From: JBFHFS01 sp041583495
GTDB taxonomy: Bacteria; Bacteroidota; Bacteroidia; Bacteroidales; Marinilabiliaceae
Direction: 5' to 3'
Assembly: GCA_041583495.1 (NCBI GenBank)
Contig: JBFHFS010000077.1
Location: 1-20,875, forward strand
DNA: 20,875 bases
The notes beneath the pieces are model-generated. The model did no database searches and was not told the DNA's origin. It saw only the letters and a program-made list of their open reading frames with translations. Position numbers and translations under genes: made by a program. Positions 17,492 through 20,875 of this stretch are shown here, piece by piece; position 1 is the first letter of the stretch; every line of letters starts with the position of its first letter.

Positions 17492-19099
17492 ATGAAAGCA
17501 TTAACTACCATCGCTTTAGTTCTGTTTATAATGGCGACCAGCGGCGTTGGACAGAACCTTCCCCCGACCAATCTCCGTGCCCGGGGGTACGATAGCCATG
17601 TGGAACTCTCCTGGGAGGCCATAGGTTCGGCTGCTGATGTGGCCTATCGTGTTTATGCCAAACCACAGGGAGATGAGGTCTTTCAATTGCGTGGTGAAAC
17701 CAGGGAGCCTTATTATCAGGATTTTGTCACCGATCTGGGGCGTAATATTTCGATGGAATATAAAATAATCTCCCTAGTGGGTGGCCGGGAGCAGGCCGCC
17801 ATCGGAAAGGCTATTGCCCGTATTCGTGATTTTAGCGACGAGGAGCTTCTGGAAATGGTGCAACAATATACCTTCCGTTATTTTTGGGATTTTGGTGATG
17901 AGAACACTGCGCTGTCGTACGAACGCACCCCCAACCCGGATGGGCCTATAGTGACCATCGGGGGCAGTGGGTTTGGAGTGATGGCCATCATTGTTGGGGC
18001 CGACCGGGGCTGGATTACACGAGAAGAGGCCGTGGCGCGCTTGCTGAAAACCACCCACTTTTTGGAAACGACCGACCGCTTTCATGGGATGTGGGCCCAT
18101 TGGTACAATGCTGAAACTCTTAAAGCAAGGGAGTTTGGTAAAATGGACGATGGTGGAGATATTGTGGAGAGCTCTTTCATGATACAGGGTTTGCTGGCTG
18201 CCCGGCAGTATTTTAATGGTACGGATGATCAGGAAACATTGCTTCGCGACAGAATCACCAAACTTTGGAATGAGATGGAGTGGGACTGGTACACCAAAGG
18301 GGAGAATAAACTCATCTGGCACTGGTCGCCAACGCATGGATTCGCTAAAGACCATGCCATTAGGGGATACAATGAATGTTTTATTACCTACATTCTGGCA
18401 TGCTGTTCCCCGACCCATCCCATCCCGGTGGAAGCCTACCATGAAAGTTGGGCTGGTTGGGACAACGAAAATTTTGCCAATTACAGCGAATATTATGGAA
18501 TGTTGTTACCCCTGGGCAATAAGCGCTGGTTTGGTGGGCCGCTCTTCTTTGCTCACTACTCCTATCTGGGTCTGGATCCCAGGGGATTGGCCGATATCTA
18601 TGCCAACTATTGGGAGCAAAACCGTCGTCAAACGCTGATAAACCGGGCATACTGTATCGATAATCCATATGGGTTCAAGGGTTATGGGGATGATTTCTGG
18701 GGCCTGACCGCCGGTGATAAGGTGCCAGAAGGCTACACAGCACACGCTCCCGGCTACCGAAGAGACCTGGGCACCATTACCCCAACGGCAGCTCTATCCT
18801 CAATGCCCTATACCCCGCAAGAGTCTATCCGGGTGCTCAGGAATTTGTATCGGAATCATGGTCGGCAAGTGTGGGGTCCTTATGGCTTTTATGATGGGAT
18901 TAACCTTTCCGTTTCCGACGATCCAGCCGGGCAGGTCCGCAAAACCTACATCGCTATCGACCAGGGACCCATTGTGGTGATGATTGAGAATCATCGGTCC
19001 GGTCTTCTCTGGAACTTTTTCATGAAGGATAAGGAGGTGCTTCAGGGTTTGAAAAAGTTAGGTTTTACCCGATTTGGAAAACCTATAGCAACCGATTGA
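17492..19099 (+). CDS. GH144 family enzyme, FN3 plus catalytic domain, no T9SS tail
   Basis: A 535-residue exported protein with a signal peptide (MKALTTIALVLFIMATSGVG before Gln21). A FN3-like domain (about 22-108; NLRARGYDSHVELSWEA) leads into the GH144 (alpha/alpha)6 domain (112-530) with RYFWDFGDENT, MDDGGDIVESS (Asp219 to Ser228), WHWSPTHGF, GYNE (Glu295), TPTAALSSMPYTPQES and YIAIDQGPIVVMIEN. It is a clear paralogue of the T9SS GH144 upstream across both domains, but lacks the extra N-terminal domain and the sorting tail. It should stay in the periplasm and act on imported oligosaccharides, perhaps as an exo-acting sophorose-releasing enzyme. Exo versus endo cannot be decided from sequence alone. 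It is 12 bases downstream of the GH3 gene and co-transcribed. Confidence 0.9.
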   Translation: MKALTTIALVLFIMATSGVGQNLPPTNLRARGYDSHVELSWEAIGSAADVAYRVYAKPQGDEVFQLRGETREPYYQDFVTDLGRNISMEYKIISLVGGREQAAIGKAIARIRDFSDEELLEMVQQYTFRYFWDFGDENTALSYERTPNPDGPIVTIGGSGFGVMAIIVGADRGWITREEAVARLLKTTHFLETTDRFHGMWAHWYNAETLKAREFGKMDDGGDIVESSFMIQGLLAARQYFNGTDDQETLLRDRITKLWNEMEWDWYTKGENKLIWHWSPTHGFAKDHAIRGYNECFITYILACCSPTHPIPVEAYHESWAGWDNENFANYSEYYGMLLPLGNKRWFGGPLFFAHYSYLGLDPRGLADIYANYWEQNRRQTLINRAYCIDNPYGFKGYGDDFWGLTAGDKVPEGYTAHAPGYRRDLGTITPTAALSSMPYTPQESIRVLRNLYRNHGRQVWGPYGFYDGINLSVSDDPAGQVRKTYIAIDQGPIVVMIENHRSGLLWNFFMKDKEVLQGLKKLGFTRFGKPIATD

Positions 19100-19170
19100 T
19101 TTTATGAAGGGCGGGATTCATCTTCCGGCACGAAAGAGACTACCGGATTGTTGTTTTATTTTTTGTATTT

Positions 19171-19205
19171 TTAACCTTAAGTTTTTTAAACTGCTTAAGG
19201 GTTAA
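19171..19205. promoter_or_regulatory. Dyad element upstream of cytoplasmic oxidoreductase
   Basis: TTAACCTTAAG (19171-19181) and CTTAAGGGTTAA (19194-19205) form inverted repeats with a single extra base, separated by 12 bases. The dyad ends 17 bases before the ATG at 19223. The preceding region holds T-runs and a near-match to a -7 element (TATTTTTTG at 19157-19165), but no good -33 partner. It may be an operator or a 5' leader hairpin. Confidence 0.4.
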
Positions 19206-19222
19206 TCGTATAAAAAAGGAAA

Positions 19223-20320
19223 ATGAAAATTGGATTTATTGGGGCTGGCGGCATTGCTCAGGCCCATCTTTTTGCACTTCAATCGCTTAAGTTTTATTAC
19301 CCGGATGCCCCCGAAGTGGAGCTGATGGTGGTGACTTCGGCTACTGAAAAGAGTAGACTCAACTTTGCCTCCCGTTTTGGATTTTTGAAGGCGGTCGATT
19401 TTGAAACCTTCGTGGGGACTACCGACCTCGAAGCGGTTTATATTTTAGGGCCTAACAAGGTTCATTTTCCGCACCTGGAAGCGGCCTTAAAAATGCCTGG
19501 GGTCAATCGGATCTATCTCGAAAAGCCCATCTGTGCCAATCAGGAGGAAGAACAAAAGATTAAAGCTCTCCTGGAACATCTGCCTGTGGGGAAGCAAATA
19601 CAGGTTGGATTTCAGTTTTTGTTGTCCTCGGCCATCAGCAAAGCTCTGCACTTTTGGCAAACCAAGGATTTTGGGTCTCCCATTCATTTTTCGTTTACCC
19701 TTCAACACAGCGATTACCTGGAAAAGAGGTACCGCGAAAAACGGCTCAGCAGGCTCACTCCGGCTCCCGATGGTGGAGCCATGGCCGATCTGGGCTCACA
19801 TGCCATCAGTCTGCTGGTTGCCTTTTTGGGAGAAGGTCTGGAAATTACCGGGGCTCTCCAGGGGGGAGCTTTTGAAGATGTGCCGGAGGGCTCTGACCTC
19901 TATTCTGAGATCTCGTTATTTGACAAGCAGTCGGGGGCGGTGGGCAATTTGTCGGCCAGCCGCGTGAGTGCCGGTATTGGTGATAGGATGGCCTTTGAGT
20001 TACATGCCCATCGAGGGGCTTTGCGCTACGACTCCCAATCCCCCGATCGGTTTGAGTACTACCTGAAGGAGAGTGGTGTGTGGTCCACCGTTTTTACCGG
20101 TGGCGATTACCAGCCCTTTTCCTCGTTTCCCTCCGCGCGCGTGCCGGGGGGGTGGCTGAGGCCGCTCATTCATGCGCATTATTTGTTCTTGACCGACCAC
20201 GAGTCCTCAACGGTTATGCCAGATTTGAAGCATGGGCTGGTGGTGCAGCGCCTGGTGCGTGAAACGGCAGAGCATTTGGAGAAGTTTAGAGAAAAAAAAA
20301 GGGAATGGTCTCATCGGTAA
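19223..20320 (+). CDS. Cytoplasmic Gfo/Idh/MocA-family oxidoreductase
   Basis: A 365-residue NAD(P)-dependent sugar oxidoreductase with no export signal. The Rossmann glycine motif is at the N-terminus (KIGFIGAGGIAQAH). The canonical EKP motif is at 100-102 (YLEKPIC) and the active-site stretch GGAMADLGSHAISLL keeps its His (His193). The C-terminal half is the usual alpha/beta substrate domain. Unlike the exported homologue in this locus, all standard motifs are intact. The 123-base gap and dyad ahead of it suggest its own transcription unit, though it is collinear with the PUL. It may reduce or oxidise sugars arriving from the periplasm, for example 3-keto-glucose. The substrate is not determined by the sequence. 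Confidence 0.85.
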   Translation: MKIGFIGAGGIAQAHLFALQSLKFYYPDAPEVELMVVTSATEKSRLNFASRFGFLKAVDFETFVGTTDLEAVYILGPNKVHFPHLEAALKMPGVNRIYLEKPICANQEEEQKIKALLEHLPVGKQIQVGFQFLLSSAISKALHFWQTKDFGSPIHFSFTLQHSDYLEKRYREKRLSRLTPAPDGGAMADLGSHAISLLVAFLGEGLEITGALQGGAFEDVPEGSDLYSEISLFDKQSGAVGNLSASRVSAGIGDRMAFELHAHRGALRYDSQSPDRFEYYLKESGVWSTVFTGGDYQPFSSFPSARVPGGWLRPLIHAHYLFLTDHESSTVMPDLKHGLVVQRLVRETAEHLEKFREKKREWSHR

Positions 20321-20493
20321 TCCAGAGTTGATCGGTGGTTTAATGTTTCCCTCTGTTTTTTTTCTTTAGTTCTGGTGTATTTTTTTTGTTAAATTGACAA
20401 GAGTTATCGAGGCATATTCGAGTTGGCATACTTATGTTTTTTTTGAATAAAATAAAGCATTCTTAATCTTTTTTTCCTGTTTTCCGCACTTTT
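20321..20493. other. AT-rich intergenic spacer before insertion sequence
   Basis: About 170 bases rich in T-tracts with no coding frame. A weak stem (CAGAG just after the oxidoreductase stop with CTCTG before a run of eight Ts near 20355) may terminate the oxidoreductase transcript, but its loop is long and I would not rely on it. Confidence 0.35.
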
Positions 20494-20875
20494 TTGGAAC
20501 ACCCACGTAAATTACTGAAAATCAAACATTATTTTTTAATCTTGGGTGTCCCAAATTTATTGCTTTGTGTGTTCGAAAGAAAGCAAATGCATCCGGAAGC
20601 CTTTCTGTACAGGTGATACAGAAGGTTCGCGGCAAGTACAAAGTGGTAAAAACCATAGGGTGCGCCACAACAAAGCGCAAAATTGAAGAACTGGTCAACT
20701 TGGCAAAACAGGAAATAAAAAAACTATCTCAACCGCAGGAGTTATTTGAAAGTGAAACAGATTCAATAGTAGATAAAGTTTTTGCCTCGTTGCAAAATGC
20801 CAACATACGTACTGTTGGACCTGAAATAATATTTGGAAAGATCTATGATTATATTGGTTTTGATTCCATCAATGA
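20494..20875 (+). mobile_element. IS1634-type insertion sequence, left part
   Basis: The window's right end contains the start of an insertion sequence, recognised from the transposase frame that begins at 20565. TTGGAACACCCA (20494-20505) and TGGGTGTCCCAA (20543-20554) are inverted repeats matching at 11 of 12 positions, and the left arm may lie at or near the IS boundary. The right end and any target duplication are outside the window, so the exact boundary is not proven. Confidence 0.6.
20565..20875 (+). CDS. IS1634-family (IS4-like DDE) transposase, N-terminal part
   Basis: An open frame running off the right edge, about 103 residues in the window. It opens CVRKKANASGSLSVQVIQKV, continues RGKYKVVKTIGCATTKRKIEELVNLA and includes VGPEIIFGKIYDYIGFD. 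This pattern is characteristic of IS1634-family transposase N-termini, which usually start MFVRKK. The first in-frame start here is TTG at 20565, and no ATG is seen at that place. The DDE catalytic residues lie beyond the window, so intactness cannot be judged. Confidence 0.82.
   Translation, partial: MCVRKKANASGSLSVQVIQKVRGKYKVVKTIGCATTKRKIEELVNLAKQEIKKLSQPQELFESETDSIVDKVFASLQNANIRTVGPEIIFGKIYDYIGFDSIN

Noticed and set aside
12702..19099. Starch-active glucoamylase label for the PF10091 proteins
   Set aside because: PF10091 is often named putative glucoamylase, but the characterised members fall in GH144 and act on beta-1,2-glucan; no GH13, GH15 or GH97 gene supports an alpha-glucan locus.

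Overview
The window looks like a chromosomal segment of a member of the Bacteroidota. The evidence is a SusC/SusD pair, several lipoproteins with Bacteroidota-type lipoboxes, Bacteroidota-style promoter elements (TAnnTTTG), A-rich start regions without Shine-Dalgarno sequences, signal peptides cleaved before Gln, and a C-terminal type IX secretion (T9SS) sorting domain on one enzyme. The T9SS tail suggests an environmental lineage rather than a classical gut Bacteroides, but genus cannot be read from the sequence.

Layout. Positions 1-3815 are mostly minus-strand and unrelated to sugar use. They hold the N-terminal 540 residues of a secreted repeat protein built from near-identical 93-residue cadherin/Ig-like units (gene runs off the left edge), a hypothetical lipoprotein, an intergenic stretch with two terminator-like hairpins, a short single-stranded DNA-binding protein, and a possible small secreted protein. 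Positions 3819-19099 are a plus-strand polysaccharide utilization locus (PUL): promoter, SusC, SusD, a lipoprotein with tandem LamG-like domains, a strong terminator-like hairpin, a Tat-exported Gfo/Idh/MocA oxidoreductase, a DUF1080 (PF06439, 3-keto-disaccharide hydrolase family) protein, a GH144 enzyme with a T9SS tail, a GH3 lipoprotein and a second GH144 enzyme without a tail. A cytoplasmic Gfo/Idh/MocA protein (19223-20320) follows behind a dyad sequence. The window ends in the left part of an IS1634-type insertion sequence.

How the genes could work together. Two GH144 proteins plus GH3 point to beta-1,2-glucan (sophoro-oligosaccharide) as substrate, since GH144 is known for beta-1,2-glucan hydrolysis and GH3 includes beta-1,2-glucosidases. 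The T9SS GH144 would cut glucan at the cell surface, the LamG lipoprotein and SusD would bind it, SusC would import oligosaccharides, and the untailed GH144 and GH3 would finish hydrolysis in the periplasm. The Tat oxidoreductase and the DUF1080 protein resemble the two halves of the 3-keto route (oxidise a sugar at C3, then cleave the 3-keto-glycoside). The most interesting reading is therefore a beta-1,2-glucan PUL carrying hydrolytic and 3-keto oxidative branches side by side. This is inferred from families and gene order and is not demonstrated by the sequence. No PUL regulator (hybrid two-component system, ECF sigma/anti-sigma or SusR) is present in the window.
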